Below are positions 15,330 to 24,830 of a DNA stretch of 47,682 nt, in pieces (within the stretch, counting starts at the first letter, position 1; the number at the start of each line of letters is the position of its first letter). The notes under the pieces are model-generated. The model was not told the DNA's origin and made no database searches. It saw only the letters and a program-made list of their open reading frames with translations. A program made the translations under genes and the position numbers. Source of the stretch: Dialister histaminiformans (lineage in GTDB: Bacteria; Bacillota; Negativicutes; Veillonellales; Dialisteraceae); contig NZ_FMXA01000015.1 of assembly GCF_900103425.1 (NCBI RefSeq), forward strand, positions 1 through 47,682, in the 5' to 3' direction.

Positions 15330-16376
15330 TTATTTTGACGAATTCTTCACATCCTGGATAAAACGACGCTTCAGCTGCCCGCAGGCGGCCTGAATCTCAT
15401 CCCCCATCTGTCTTCTTACCGTAGCATTGCGTCCATGGGACGTAAGTACCCGCTGAAAGCGGAAAATCTGATTGGTCGACGGTGGGAACAGCTTAATGTG
15501 TTCTGTGCCGTTGATAGGTATCAGATTGATGTGGCAGTTGAGGTCTCCCAACAGACGATGCAGTTCTTCCGCGTTTTCCAGACTGGAGTTGACATCTTTG
15601 ATGAGAATGTATTCAAAGGTCACCCGGCGTCCTGTTTTCTTAAAATAATACCGAGCTGCCTTTATAACATCCTCTATCGGGAAGGCGCGGCTGGAAGGAA
15701 GGATACGGTTGCGTATTTCATCATTCGGCGCATGAAGGGAAATTGCCAGCGTTACTGGAAGCCCTTCATCAGCCAAACGGTAGATACGGGGAACGATGCC
15801 GCAGGTGGACAGAGTCATATTGCGATAGCTGATATTGAGCAGCTCCGGATCATGACAGAGCCTCATAAAGCGAAGAACTTCCTCATAATTCTGCAGTGGT
15901 TCTCCTGAGCCCATAAGGACCAGGGAATGAATCGGCGCGTCAAAAACTTCACGGAAAGCAAACATCTGGGCCAGCATTTCACCGGCGGTAAGATTTCTTT
16001 CCAGCCCCTTCTGCGTAGAGGCACAGAAGACGCAGCCCATGGCGCATCCGACCTGTGTGGAAACACAGATGGAATTTCCGTACACATGGTGCATGCATAC
16101 CGTTTCAATGAAACTGCCGTCATCCAGACGGAGCAGAAGCTTTGTCGTATCCTTATCGTCAGACTTCTGTTCTTTCACTATTTCCGGCTTATCAATAACC
16201 GCATTGGCGGAAAGCCATTCTCTGAGGTTGGCCGGAAGCTGTTTCATTTCACTGAAATCAAAGACAAACCGTTTATAGAGATAATCCCTGAGCTGTTTAG
16301 CGCGGAATTTCTGAAAACCGCCCCGAACGAGTATATCTTCCAGTTCCGGCAGTGTTTTCGCCCATATATTAATCAT
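15330..16376 (-). CDS. rlmN: 23S rRNA A2503 / tRNA A37 C2-methyltransferase, radical SAM
   Basis: 348 residues. RlmN methylates A2503 in the peptidyl transferase centre and A37 of some tRNAs. The radical-SAM cluster C111-x3-C115-x2-C118 is in GCAMGCVFCAST; SGEP follows (VLMGSGEPLQNYEEV), and the C-terminal methyl-carrying Cys lies in MGDEIQAACGQL. The start overlaps the rsmB stop by 8 bases. Confidence 0.96.
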   Translation of the reverse strand: MINIWAKTLPELEDILVRGGFQKFRAKQLRDYLYKRFVFDFSEMKQLPANLREWLSANAVIDKPEIVKEQKSDDKDTTKLLLRLDDGSFIETVCMHHVYGNSICVSTQVGCAMGCVFCASTQKGLERNLTAGEMLAQMFAFREVFDAPIHSLVLMGSGEPLQNYEEVLRFMRLCHDPELLNISYRNMTLSTCGIVPRIYRLADEGLPVTLAISLHAPNDEIRNRILPSSRAFPIEDVIKAARYYFKKTGRRVTFEYILIKDVNSSLENAEELHRLLGDLNCHINLIPINGTEHIKLFPPSTNQIFRFQRVLTSHGRNATVRRQMGDEIQAACGQLKRRFIQDVKNSSK

Positions 16377-17760
16377 CGTTGTTTCTCCTCACAAGACGAG
16401 CTACAAAGAATCCGTCTGTATGGAATTCATCCGGCCAGATGGTAATCATACCTTCTACCAGATGGCGTCCTGCAAAATCAAAGGTATCCCTGCGGAAATC
16501 CTTATGCTTTTCCAGGAACCAGGCTATCATGTCTTCATTCTCTTCCCGGTTCAGCGTACAGGTGCTGTACACCAGAACACCACCCGGTTTGACATAAACG
16601 GATGCGGCATCCAGTAGTTTCTGCTGAAGCGGAGGAAATTCCTTAAGATTGTCTTCCGTACGTCTCCAGCGGATTTCCGGCTTGTGGCCAAGTACGCCCA
16701 GCCCGGAACAGGGCGCATCCAGAAGGACCTTGTCATACTGCCCTTTTCTGGATTCATCAATCACAGTAGAATCATGCTGTTCCGCGTGAATACAGCGGAT
16801 TCCCAGCGTGCGGGCATTGTGGTCAATCAGATTGACCTTATGTTCATATAAATCCCAGGCATCAATGGACGCCCAGTTTCCTGTAAGCTGAGCAATATTA
16901 ATGGACTTGCTTCCTGGAGCCGCGCACATATCCAGTACTTTGTCTCCTCTGGATGGATTCATTACTACCGCAGGAATCATGGATGCGGCACTCTGCACGT
17001 AAGCTTCCCCATTCTTAAGGAGCGGGGACCGGAAAAAGGCATCGCCATTGCCTACCCGGATGCCATTGCCGTCCGGAATGAACGGAATGAGCTCAGGTTC
17101 CGCGTGATGGAACTTCAGCTTTTCAAAAAGCTTGGAAGCCGGAAGCTTAATAGGATTGGCATGAATATCCAGCGCCGGCGCCTTATTGAATTCTTCGAGG
17201 ACCGCTTCGGTGCGTGCCTTTCCAATCTGAGCACTCATGCGACGGATAAGCCATTCCGGTTCATTGAGAGTAAGGGACAGATACTGAAGTTCATGTCCTT
17301 TTCTCTGTGGGAAGTGAAGCTGAATTTTCTTACGCAGATAACTGCGGAGAATAGCATTGATGAACTTTACATTTCCAAGATGGGTTACCTTCTTGGCGAT
17401 TTCCACGGTTTCATTCACCGCTGCCGACTCCGGAATCCTGTCCAGGAACACCAGCTGATACAGACCGATGGCCAGAAGAATCCGTACTTTGGAATCCATC
17501 TTGCGCACCGGACGGGTGGATAACCGGCCCATAATCCATGTGAGATGGTTATACCGGCGGCAGACGCCATATACCAATTCAGTCAGAAGGCCCTTTTCCG
17601 GTTTGGAAAGCGGTTCATATTTTTTTCCAGAATATTTCTTCATGACCTTCTGCAGAGTCAGATTCGCATACGCTTCCTTAACAAACACATCATAAAGCAC
17701 ATCGTAGGCAAGGCGTCGGGCCGACGGTGGTGCAATCGGTTTAGTATTCCAGTTTATCAT
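16369..17760 (-). CDS. rsmB: 16S rRNA m5C967 methyltransferase
   Basis: 463 residues: an N-terminal NusB-like RNA-binding domain (about 1-150) and a C-terminal Rossmann methyltransferase. SAM motif VLDMCAAPGSKS; catalytic cysteines in LLDAPCSGLGVLG and VYSTCTLNREEN. Also called Sun/Fmu. It overlaps fmt by 20 bases; fmt-rsmB is a classic pair in bacteria. Confidence 0.95.
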   Translation of the reverse strand: MINWNTKPIAPPSARRLAYDVLYDVFVKEAYANLTLQKVMKKYSGKKYEPLSKPEKGLLTELVYGVCRRYNHLTWIMGRLSTRPVRKMDSKVRILLAIGLYQLVFLDRIPESAAVNETVEIAKKVTHLGNVKFINAILRSYLRKKIQLHFPQRKGHELQYLSLTLNEPEWLIRRMSAQIGKARTEAVLEEFNKAPALDIHANPIKLPASKLFEKLKFHHAEPELIPFIPDGNGIRVGNGDAFFRSPLLKNGEAYVQSAASMIPAVVMNPSRGDKVLDMCAAPGSKSINIAQLTGNWASIDAWDLYEHKVNLIDHNARTLGIRCIHAEQHDSTVIDESRKGQYDKVLLDAPCSGLGVLGHKPEIRWRRTEDNLKEFPPLQQKLLDAASVYVKPGGVLVYSTCTLNREENEDMIAWFLEKHKDFRRDTFDFAGRHLVEGMITIWPDEFHTDGFFVARLVRRNNDD

Positions 17761-18691
17761 TTATCTTTACCTGATGACCATTAATAAAATCAGAAACAAG
17801 CATTTTCTTATGGTTTTCCGGTTGTACTTCCGTAAGGGTCAGAATGCCGCGACCGGTCTGTACCCCCATGGCTCCGCCAGAAACAGAAACAATGGTTCCC
17901 GGTTCACTGGAAGTGTCCGCTGCCTCAGAGACACAGGCTCTGTGAATCTTCAGACGTTTGTCACGGAAAAATGTAAATGTTCCCGGGTTAGGATACATAC
18001 CGCGGATCAGAGCGTCCAGCGTTACGGCATCCTTTGTCCAGTCGATGCGTCCCATAGGCTTGGTAATCTTTTCCGCATAGGTAGCTTTGGAAGCGTCCTG
18101 CGGAACGGCGCCGGCCATATATTCCGGAAGATTATCCAGCACCTGAAGGAGCAGATCCGCCCCATCGAGGCTCAGGGCATCAAAAAGTTCACCTGCTGTC
18201 ATATGCGGACCTATCGGCATCTTTTTCTGAACCAGCATATCTCCGGTATCCATACCGGCATCCAGCTTCATAATGGTCGTACCGGTTTCCTTCTTCCCAT
18301 CAATGATAGCCCGCTGAATCGGAGCGGCTCCACGATATTTCGGAAGGAGGGACCCGTGTACGTTAATGGCCCCGTATGCAGGAATGTCCAGAAGCGCTTT
18401 CGGAAGGATACGTCCATAGGCGATGACTACCAGAAGATCCGGCTTCATCTCACGGATTCTTTCTATCTCTTCCTCAGTCTTAAGTGTTTCCGGCTGATAT
18501 ACAGGGATATTCTTTTCCATAGCCAGAGCCTTTACCGGCGGAGGGGTAATCTTCTTCCCCCGGCCATTGATACGGTCGGGTTGTGTGTATACAGCAATCG
18601 GGGTATATCCATTATCACAGAGTTTTTTCAGGGACGGTACCGCAAAATCGGGAGTCCCCATAAATATGATGCGCAGTGAATGTTCGCTCAT
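17741..18691 (-). CDS. fmt: Methionyl-tRNA formyltransferase
   Basis: 316 residues. Uses 10-formyl-THF to formylate initiator Met-tRNA. Motifs: RIIFMGTPDFAVPSL, folate site NVHGSLLPKYRGAAPIQRAI with catalytic Asn/His, and LDAGMDTGDML. A C-terminal OB-like tRNA-binding domain follows (from about 205). The start overlaps the def stop in ATGA, so def and fmt, which act at the two ends of N-formyl-Met metabolism, are co-translated. Confidence 0.97.
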   Translation of the reverse strand: MSEHSLRIIFMGTPDFAVPSLKKLCDNGYTPIAVYTQPDRINGRGKKITPPPVKALAMEKNIPVYQPETLKTEEEIERIREMKPDLLVVIAYGRILPKALLDIPAYGAINVHGSLLPKYRGAAPIQRAIIDGKKETGTTIMKLDAGMDTGDMLVQKKMPIGPHMTAGELFDALSLDGADLLLQVLDNLPEYMAGAVPQDASKATYAEKITKPMGRIDWTKDAVTLDALIRGMYPNPGTFTFFRDKRLKIHRACVSEAADTSSEPGTIVSVSGGAMGVQTGRGILTLTEVQPENHKKMLVSDFINGHQVKINDKLEY

Positions 18692-19146
18692 TCTTCCAGT
18701 CTCCTTAATGCGGTAGCCTTTTCAATAAACAGAATTCCGTTCAGATGGTCGGTTTCATGCTGAATGCAGCGTGCCAGAAGGCCGGTAGCCACCTTCTGTT
18801 TTTTCTTGCCGCGCACGTCCTGATACTTGATGCGTACAGTGGTATACCGTTCTACCAAACCAACATATCCTGGAACGGACAGGCATCCTTCCGTGTCCAC
18901 ATTGGTTTCATTCCCTACCGGTTCCCATACCGGGTTTACATAGGCTTCAAAACCACTTTCGCCATCATCGGCTACAAACACACGCATATTGAGGTCAATC
19001 TGCGGAGCGGCCAGGCCGACACCGTTGGCTTCATACAGCGTCTTCTTCATATCACTGATGATAAATTTCAGCTTCTTGTCAAATGCAGTAACCGGAAGAG
19101 CCTTTCTCTTGAGGTCCGGGTTTCCGGCAGTAATAATTTTGCTCAT
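18688..19146 (-). CDS. def: Peptide deformylase
   Basis: 152 residues. Removes the formyl group from nascent proteins. The three motifs are intact: GVGLAAPQ (42-49), EGCLS with metal Cys88, and QHETDH with His130, Glu131 and His134. The gene is the short type 1 form. The ribosome-binding site AAAAAGGAG lies 9 bases before the ATG. It lies 31 bases after priA. Confidence 0.97.
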   Translation of the reverse strand: MSKIITAGNPDLKRKALPVTAFDKKLKFIISDMKKTLYEANGVGLAAPQIDLNMRVFVADDGESGFEAYVNPVWEPVGNETNVDTEGCLSVPGYVGLVERYTTVRIKYQDVRGKKKQKVATGLLARCIQHETDHLNGILFIEKATALRRLEE

Positions 19147-19177
19147 TGTAAATTCTCCTTTTTATATGTCAATGTCT

Positions 19178-21547
19178 TTATAACGGATCTACATCTATAA
19201 TTATACCATTTTCCTGAAGTATAAAGGACTGGCGTATTTTCTGCTTAAGAGGCGCCAGATTCTCCCCTTTGATAAGGATGGAAATGTAATAGGTATCCCT
19301 TTTCTTTTTAATCGCTTCATCATACGGCGGAGTAATCTGGAAGGAATCTGCCTGCCTCGTTTCCTGCCTAAGCCATGCGTATACACGGGCGGCCTTTTCG
19401 CTCACGGCCCGGTATTCCTTTCCAAAGCAGGAAATCTTAAGCAGTTTCATAAACGGCGGATATCCCAGAAGCTTACGGAACTGAATTTCCTGAGTATAGA
19501 AGGCTTCATAATCCTGCCTGGCAGCGGCCTGTATGACAAAGTTCTCCGGAGTATAGGTCTGCAGTATTACATGCCCCTGTTCCCGGTCTCTTCCGGAACG
19601 GCCGGCACACTGGGTAATCAGCATGAAAGCATGTTCCGAAGCCAGATAGGTAGGAAGGTTCAGAATCATATCGATACCTACAACACCTACCGCTTGTACA
19701 CCTGGAATATCATGCCCTTTGGCCACCATCTGTGTGCCTACCAGAATATTGTATTTCCCGTTTCGGAAATCATCCAGAATATCCCTGGCACTGTTCTTAT
19801 TCCTGGTGCTGTCCAGGTCAAGTCTGGCAATGCATGCCTGAGGGACCAGAGTGCACAGATTTTCTACCAGCTTCTGCGTTCCGCTTCCACTGTACAGGAT
19901 TTTCTGTGAATGACATTTCGGACATTCCTGAGGAAGCGGATAACTGGATTCACAGTAGTGGCACTGAAGGCGCTGCCGGTCCTTGTGATATACAAGGGAC
20001 ACTTCACAGTGCGGACACTTAAACACATATCCGCAGTGAGTGCACATGAGTGTAGTGGCGTAGCCGCGACGGTTCAGGAAGACAATGGCCTTTTTTCCTC
20101 CGTTCACTGTCTTTTTCAGAAGATGGAGCAGTGCGTCACAGAAAAGCGGCGACTGCACCAGAGCCTGAGGCTGTTTCATATCTACAATGCTTACTTCAGG
20201 CAGCGGAGTTTCAAAGACCCGCTTATTCATCGTAATAAGGGAAATACGATTCGTTTTTGCCGCGTAATAGGTATTCACTGAGGGAGTGGCTGCGCCCAGT
20301 ACGATGGGACACTGATAGGTCACCGCCATAACCTTGGCCAGATCACATCCATTATATCTGGGTGTCTCATCCTGTTTATAGGAGGAATCGTATTCCTCAT
20401 CCACTACGATGAGCCGAAGGTTTCTGAAAGGCATAAACAGCGCAGAACGGGAGCCGATGATGACATGACTCTCTCCCCGCTCTACCCTCATGCGGTTGTT
20501 ATATCGTTCCCCTTTGCTGAGCTGGCTATGAATAAATACCACATCATCTCCAAAATGATGAGCAAAATAAGAAACCATCTGCACCGTGAGCGCGATTTCC
20601 GGAACAAGGATGAGAGCCATACCCCCCATGGCCAGCGCCTGATCGGCGGCTCTCACATAGACTTCCGTCTTTCCGCTCCCTGTCACCCCTTTAAGGAGGA
20701 TGCCCTGGAACTTCTTTTCCTTTTCCGCCTGAATAATCTGTTCACATGCCTTTTTCTGCTCTTCCGTCAGTTCCTTATGTGACAACTGTCCGCTGTCCCC
20801 AATGAGGGAATAGGTATCCTTCTTCTTATAGAAAAAACGAGCGTGTCCGCCCTGGACAAGGGAACGCATGACTTCCATGGAAAACCCCTGTTTCTTTCCT
20901 TCCTTTACCGGTACCGAGCCATGTTCAGTAAGAAAGGCATACAGGAAAACCTGTTTCTTTTTCCGGGCCGTTTCTTCTTCCGGAATGGGAAGCGTTGGCG
21001 CTATCCATCGTTCCAGCGGTTCTCTATGGGAGGCCTTTACTGATTCCCGGCGGGCGATATACCCATTGGACAGAGCTTTAGCAAACTCACTGCCCGTAAA
21101 CAGGAGGAGACAGTCTTCCTCTGTAAGCATTTCCACCGATTCATCAATCAGTCCCCGGAGGGGATGGTCCTTGGGAATCTTATCCCAGCACAGGGAATAG
21201 TAGACCTTTGTCTTTATCCCTTTCTTGTCAATAAGGAACAGGCGCAGGGCATCTATCAGTGTGCAGAGATAGTAAGAAGATATCCACCATGCAGTCTTCA
21301 GCATTTCCGGAGTAAAATAGCGGAATGTATCTACAGCTCCCTGTATATCCTTAACGGAATAGGTTAGCCTGGAGATATCTTCCTCCCGTGTGGAAAGAAT
21401 GATTGCCTCTTCTGTCCGTCCACTGAAAGGAACTATGCATCGCCATCCTTCGCAGAGAAAAGAGAGCTTTTCCGGAATACGGTAGGAAAAGGTCCGGTTC
21501 AGATGCTTGGATGGCCGGTTGATAATGACTTCTGCCAGGGTATCCAT
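19178..21547 (-). CDS. priA: Primosomal replication restart helicase PriA
   Basis: 789 residues. PriA reloads the replisome at stalled forks. N-terminal DNA-binding domain, then helicase core: LKGVTGSGKTEVYVRA (Walker A), GSRSALFMPF, and Walker B VVDEEYDSSYKQDE, where the usual DEEH is DEEY. The zinc-binding insert has the full cysteine set (CTHCGYVFKCPHC and CHYCESSYPLPQECPKC). The C-terminal part contains QMVAKGHDIPGV and TQCAGRSGRD. The AGGAGG ribosome-binding site lies 8 bases upstream of the ATG. It heads the priA-def-fmt-rsmB-rlmN-stp-prkC-rsgA run. Confidence 0.96.
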   Translation of the reverse strand: MDTLAEVIINRPSKHLNRTFSYRIPEKLSFLCEGWRCIVPFSGRTEEAIILSTREEDISRLTYSVKDIQGAVDTFRYFTPEMLKTAWWISSYYLCTLIDALRLFLIDKKGIKTKVYYSLCWDKIPKDHPLRGLIDESVEMLTEEDCLLLFTGSEFAKALSNGYIARRESVKASHREPLERWIAPTLPIPEEETARKKKQVFLYAFLTEHGSVPVKEGKKQGFSMEVMRSLVQGGHARFFYKKKDTYSLIGDSGQLSHKELTEEQKKACEQIIQAEKEKKFQGILLKGVTGSGKTEVYVRAADQALAMGGMALILVPEIALTVQMVSYFAHHFGDDVVFIHSQLSKGERYNNRMRVERGESHVIIGSRSALFMPFRNLRLIVVDEEYDSSYKQDETPRYNGCDLAKVMAVTYQCPIVLGAATPSVNTYYAAKTNRISLITMNKRVFETPLPEVSIVDMKQPQALVQSPLFCDALLHLLKKTVNGGKKAIVFLNRRGYATTLMCTHCGYVFKCPHCEVSLVYHKDRQRLQCHYCESSYPLPQECPKCHSQKILYSGSGTQKLVENLCTLVPQACIARLDLDSTRNKNSARDILDDFRNGKYNILVGTQMVAKGHDIPGVQAVGVVGIDMILNLPTYLASEHAFMLITQCAGRSGRDREQGHVILQTYTPENFVIQAAARQDYEAFYTQEIQFRKLLGYPPFMKLLKISCFGKEYRAVSEKAARVYAWLRQETRQADSFQITPPYDEAIKKKRDTYYISILIKGENLAPLKQKIRQSFILQENGIIIDVDPL

Positions 21548-21584
21548 GGATATGCCTCCTTTCCCTGTTCCTGTCTTACCATAT

Positions 21585-21634
21585 AAAAATAGGAGCTGTG
21601 AAAAAATGAGAACTCATTTCATCAAAGCCCCTAT
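21585..21634 (-). terminator. metK terminator
   Basis: Minus-strand compound hairpin: outer ATAGGGGCT / AGCTCCTAT, inner AAATGAG / CTCATTT, followed by TTTTATA. It ends about 38 bases before priA, 106 bases after the metK stop. Confidence 0.65.
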
Positions 21635-21739
21635 AAGGATTTGAATAATCGTGTCAGACAGAAACATCTGAGTCAGTTCCTGTATGGCACAGAAGGTGTT
21701 TTCACACCCTTTATTTTATCATATCCGGAAGCCTTCTGA

Positions 21740-22942
21740 TTATAAACCGGCTTCTTTACGGAGAATGGCGGCCTTATCGGTGGATTCCCATGGGAATTCC
21801 ACATCCTGACGGCCAAAGTGGCCATAGGCAGCCGTCTTGCGGTAAATTGGACGTGCCAGATTCAGCATGGAGATGATGCCGTCCGGACGAAGGTCAAAGT
21901 GCTTGCGTATAAGCTTAGTGATTTCTTCATCAGAAATACGGCCGGTGCCAAAAGTATCAACAAAGATAGATACCGGTTCCGCTACGCCAATAGCATAGGC
22001 CAGCTGAATTTCACAGCGGTCAGCAATGCCGGCAGCTACCAGGTTCTTGGCTACATAACGGGCTGCATAGGCTGCGGAACGGTCAACCTTTGTCGGATCC
22101 TTACCGGAGAAAGCTCCGCCGCCATGACGGGCCATACCACCGTAGGTATCGACGATAATCTTGCGTCCGGTAAGCCCAGCATCCCCCTGCGGACCTCCGA
22201 TGACAAAGCGGCCTGTCGGGTTGATGTGATAAATAGTCTGGTCATCCAGCAGTTCTGCCGGAATTACCTGATTAACCACCTTTTCCTTCATGTCCTTTTC
22301 AATCTGTTCATGGGAAACGTCCGGGTTATGCTGTGTGGAAATAACGATGGTATCCACACGAACCGGCTTTCCATTTTCATATTCCACAGTAACCTGGGTC
22401 TTTCCATCCGGGCGAAGGTAAGGTACTTCTCCATTCTTTCTGACCTGAGCCAGACGATAGGACAGACGATGCGCCAGGGTAATCGGCAGCGGCATATATG
22501 CGTCTTTGAAATAAGGTTCGGATTCATTGGAAGCATAGCCAAACATCATACCCTGATCGCCAGCGCCGGTGGTTCCCAGCTTATCCTTGTTCCCATTCTT
22601 AGCTTCCTTGGACTTATCTACCCCCATGGCAATATCAGTGGACTGACGGCCCAGGGAAATAAGAATCCCGCAGTGATCGCCGTCGAACCCATAATCGGCA
22701 TTGGTATATCCGATATCATTAATGGTCTTACGGATTAATGCGCCATAATCTACATGAGCGGTTGTACGGATTTCACCGAATACATGTACCTGACCGGTAG
22801 TTACGATAGTTTCGCAGGCTACACGGCCATGTGGGTCCTGGGCAAGAATGGCATCCAGAATGGTATCAGAAATCTGATCTGCAATTTTATCCGGATGACC
22901 TTCTGTCACGGATTCAGATGTGAAAAGAAATTTATCTGCCAT
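21740..22942 (-). CDS. metK: S-adenosylmethionine synthetase
   Basis: 400 residues. Makes SAM from ATP and methionine. Signature motifs: [52 protein letters not shown]. Ribosome-binding site AGGAGG before ATG 22942. Expression is governed by the SAM-I riboswitch and terminator in its leader (23001-23142), i.e. feedback by its own product. Its product feeds the methylation reactions whose by-products are handled by ahcY, mtaD, mtnP and mtnA in this window. Confidence 0.98.
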   Translation of the reverse strand: MADKFLFTSESVTEGHPDKIADQISDTILDAILAQDPHGRVACETIVTTGQVHVFGEIRTTAHVDYGALIRKTINDIGYTNADYGFDGDHCGILISLGRQSTDIAMGVDKSKEAKNGNKDKLGTTGAGDQGMMFGYASNESEPYFKDAYMPLPITLAHRLSYRLAQVRKNGEVPYLRPDGKTQVTVEYENGKPVRVDTIVISTQHNPDVSHEQIEKDMKEKVVNQVIPAELLDDQTIYHINPTGRFVIGGPQGDAGLTGRKIIVDTYGGMARHGGGAFSGKDPTKVDRSAAYAARYVAKNLVAAGIADRCEIQLAYAIGVAEPVSIFVDTFGTGRISDEEITKLIRKHFDLRPDGIISMLNLARPIYRKTAAYGHFGRQDVEFPWESTDKAAILRKEAGL

Positions 22943-23000
22943 ATATTCCTCCTATGGTCTTACTGGCAATTATATGTATATTGCAGTGCTTACTCATACG

Positions 23001-23031
23001 AAAAACCCCCTCAAAATCAATTGAGGGGGTG
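23001..23031 (-). terminator. Terminator of the metK riboswitch
   Basis: Minus-strand CACCCCCTCAATTGATTTTG continuing to GAGGGGGTTTTT: a strong stem followed by T5, 59 bases upstream of metK. It is the off-state structure expected when SAM is bound. Confidence 0.9.
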
Positions 23032-23037
23032 AAAAGT

Positions 23038-23142
23038 CATTCCCTCATCTGCCAGCAAAAGCTGATGGAATTAGCACCTTGTCCAAAACGGATGGTTGCT
23101 GCAGCGTCCTTGGGCCAATCCCTCAGCTGCTCTTGATGAGAC
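23038..23142 (-). promoter_or_regulatory. SAM-I riboswitch (S-box) upstream of metK
   Basis: The minus strand carries the S-box core in order: CTCATCAAGAGC (P1 and P2 start), GAGGGATTGGCCC, GCAGCAACC, GGTGCTAATTCC, and GCAGATGAG closing P1. These are the most conserved S-box blocks. A terminator follows at 23001-23031. A promoter TTGCAT - 17 bases - TAGTAT (around 23151-23179) lies just upstream. Binding of SAM should favour termination of metK mRNA. Confidence 0.95.
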
Positions 23143-23262
23143 CACTGTCTTTCATATACTATACGAAATTACTGAAGAATGCAAGAGGAGAATAAAAAAG
23201 GAAACGCCAGGGCGGAAAAGCCAACTCATCGGGTGCCCTTTTCAGAAAATAATAAAGAATAC

Positions 23263-23298
23263 AAAAGGCGGCCTCCGTAAAAATGGAAGTCGCCTTTA
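23263..23298 (-). terminator. coaBC operon terminator
   Basis: Stem AAAGGCGGCCTCC (23264-23276) / GGAAGTCGCCTTT (23284-23297) with two internal mismatches; on the minus strand TTTTGTATTCTTTATT follows. It lies about 105 bases after the coaBC stop, beyond a family-2-like hairpin region. Confidence 0.75.
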
Positions 23299-23402
23299 TG
23301 CTTTTATAAGAAGGCTGTTCGCAAAATCCATTTCCGGAAATCTTCCGGTGACAGATTTTGCCGTCTGGACGCAGATCCCATCTGCCCCTCCAGTCTTTTA
23401 CC

Positions 23403-24602
23403 TTATTTCATGATACTGGCAATCTTTTCAATAATAAGTGTGCCAATATCCTCTTTAGCCATTCGTGGATAGCTGGAAACATGGCCATCCGGAGTGAGAA
23501 GAGAAACCTGATTTTCATCCACATGGAAACCGGATTCCGGAGAGGATACATCATTGGCTACCAACAGATCCAGATTCTTTCTGACCAGTTTTTCCCTGCC
23601 ATGAGCTATTACATCATTGGTTTCTGCGGCAAAGCCAACCAGTACCTGATTCTGCTTTCTTTCTCCCAGCCCCAGAAGGATATCCGGATTCAGGGTAAGT
23701 TTGAGATCCGGAGAAGTCATGGTTTCCTTCTTAATCTTCTGATCAGCCACAGCGGCCGGACGGTAATCCGCAACGGCTGCCGCCATAACCACCACATCAC
23801 TGGTGTCATACTGCCTATCCACCGCCTGTTTCATTTCCACGGCGGAAGATACGTATTCCATATCGGCCCCTTCCGGATGAGGAAGCGGCGGATTTGTGCT
23901 GATAAGGTGAACCATGGCTCCTTCCCTTAAAGCGGCACGGGCAATGGCATATCCCATCTTTCCGCTGGAATAATTGCCAATGTAGCGCACCGGATCAATA
24001 GCTTCCCGTGTGCCGCCTGCAGTAATAAGGACTTTTTTACCTTTCAGTAGTCCACGACCATTCAGAATCTGGTCCATGGCTGAAAAAATCTTGCTTTCTT
24101 CAGGGAAACGTCCTTTGCCGCTGGCATTGCATGCCAGATGGCCGCTGTCCGGATCCACAAAATGATATCCAAAGTTGTGAAGTTTTCTCATGTTATCCTG
24201 CACAATCGGATTATCAAACATGTGTGTGTTCATAGCGGGAACGAAAAGGATTGGCGAATGAGCAGAAATCAGTGATGTGCTGAGCATATCATCCCCAATT
24301 CCTGACGCTACTTTACCGATAATGTTGGCTGTAGCCGGAGCCACAACAAAAATGTCCGCCCAAGCGGCAAGCGCAATGTGACGAACATCAAAGTTTGTGA
24401 CCTTGCCAAACATATTCACAGCTACCGGATTACCAGACAATTCAGCAAACAGACGGGATGCTACCAATTCAGTTGCATGTTCCGTCATAATGACACGGAT
24501 TTCTGCACCCATCTGACGAAGGTGGCTTACCAGTCCGCATGCCTTATAGGCAGCAATGCTGCCTGTTACTCCCAGTACAATATGTTTGCCTTTAAAGTTC
24601 AT
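23403..24602 (-). CDS. coaBC: Bifunctional phosphopantothenoylcysteine decarboxylase / synthetase
   Basis: 399 residues. N-terminal flavin decarboxylase (CoaC): VLGVTGSIAAYKACGL, VPAMNTHMFDNP, and the Cys flap in GHLACNASGKGRFPE. C-terminal synthetase (CoaB, from about 185): KVLITAGGTREAIDPVRYIG and NYSSGKMGYAIA, with NPDILLGLG and VGFAAET. Two steps of coenzyme A synthesis in one polypeptide. Last gene of the dapF-yicC-remA-gmk-rpoZ-coaBC run; rpoZ ends 12 bases upstream. Confidence 0.97.
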   Translation of the reverse strand: MNFKGKHIVLGVTGSIAAYKACGLVSHLRQMGAEIRVIMTEHATELVASRLFAELSGNPVAVNMFGKVTNFDVRHIALAAWADIFVVAPATANIIGKVASGIGDDMLSTSLISAHSPILFVPAMNTHMFDNPIVQDNMRKLHNFGYHFVDPDSGHLACNASGKGRFPEESKIFSAMDQILNGRGLLKGKKVLITAGGTREAIDPVRYIGNYSSGKMGYAIARAALREGAMVHLISTNPPLPHPEGADMEYVSSAVEMKQAVDRQYDTSDVVVMAAAVADYRPAAVADQKIKKETMTSPDLKLTLNPDILLGLGERKQNQVLVGFAAETNDVIAHGREKLVRKNLDLLVANDVSSPESGFHVDENQVSLLTPDGHVSSYPRMAKEDIGTLIIEKIASIMK

Positions 24603-24614
24603 AAGGCCTCCGCT

Positions 24615-24830
24615 TTAACGGTTGCGAATACGACTTGCATCCGCATAGGTAATCTTGCCATCATCAATTTCCTGCAGAGCAATACTTACGGTCTTTTTGC
24701 CTTCTGCACCTTCAACCAGTGGTGCAGCACCATCATTCAATTCACGGGCACGCATAGCGGCCAGGGTAACCAGAGTATACTTATTATCGACTTTCTTTAC
24801 CAGGCTGTCGATAGACGGATAACTCATCAT
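24615..24830 (-). CDS. rpoZ: RNA polymerase omega subunit
   Basis: 71 residues: YPSIDSLVKKVDNKYTLVTLAAMRAREL, the omega core that clamps the beta-prime C-terminus, and a short tail. The ATG overlaps the gmk stop (ATGA), so it is co-translated with gmk; gmk-rpoZ-coaBC is a widespread order. A second ATG follows immediately and may be the true start. Confidence 0.95.
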   Translation of the reverse strand: MMSYPSIDSLVKKVDNKYTLVTLAAMRARELNDGAAPLVEGAEGKKTVSIALQEIDDGKITYADASRIRNR

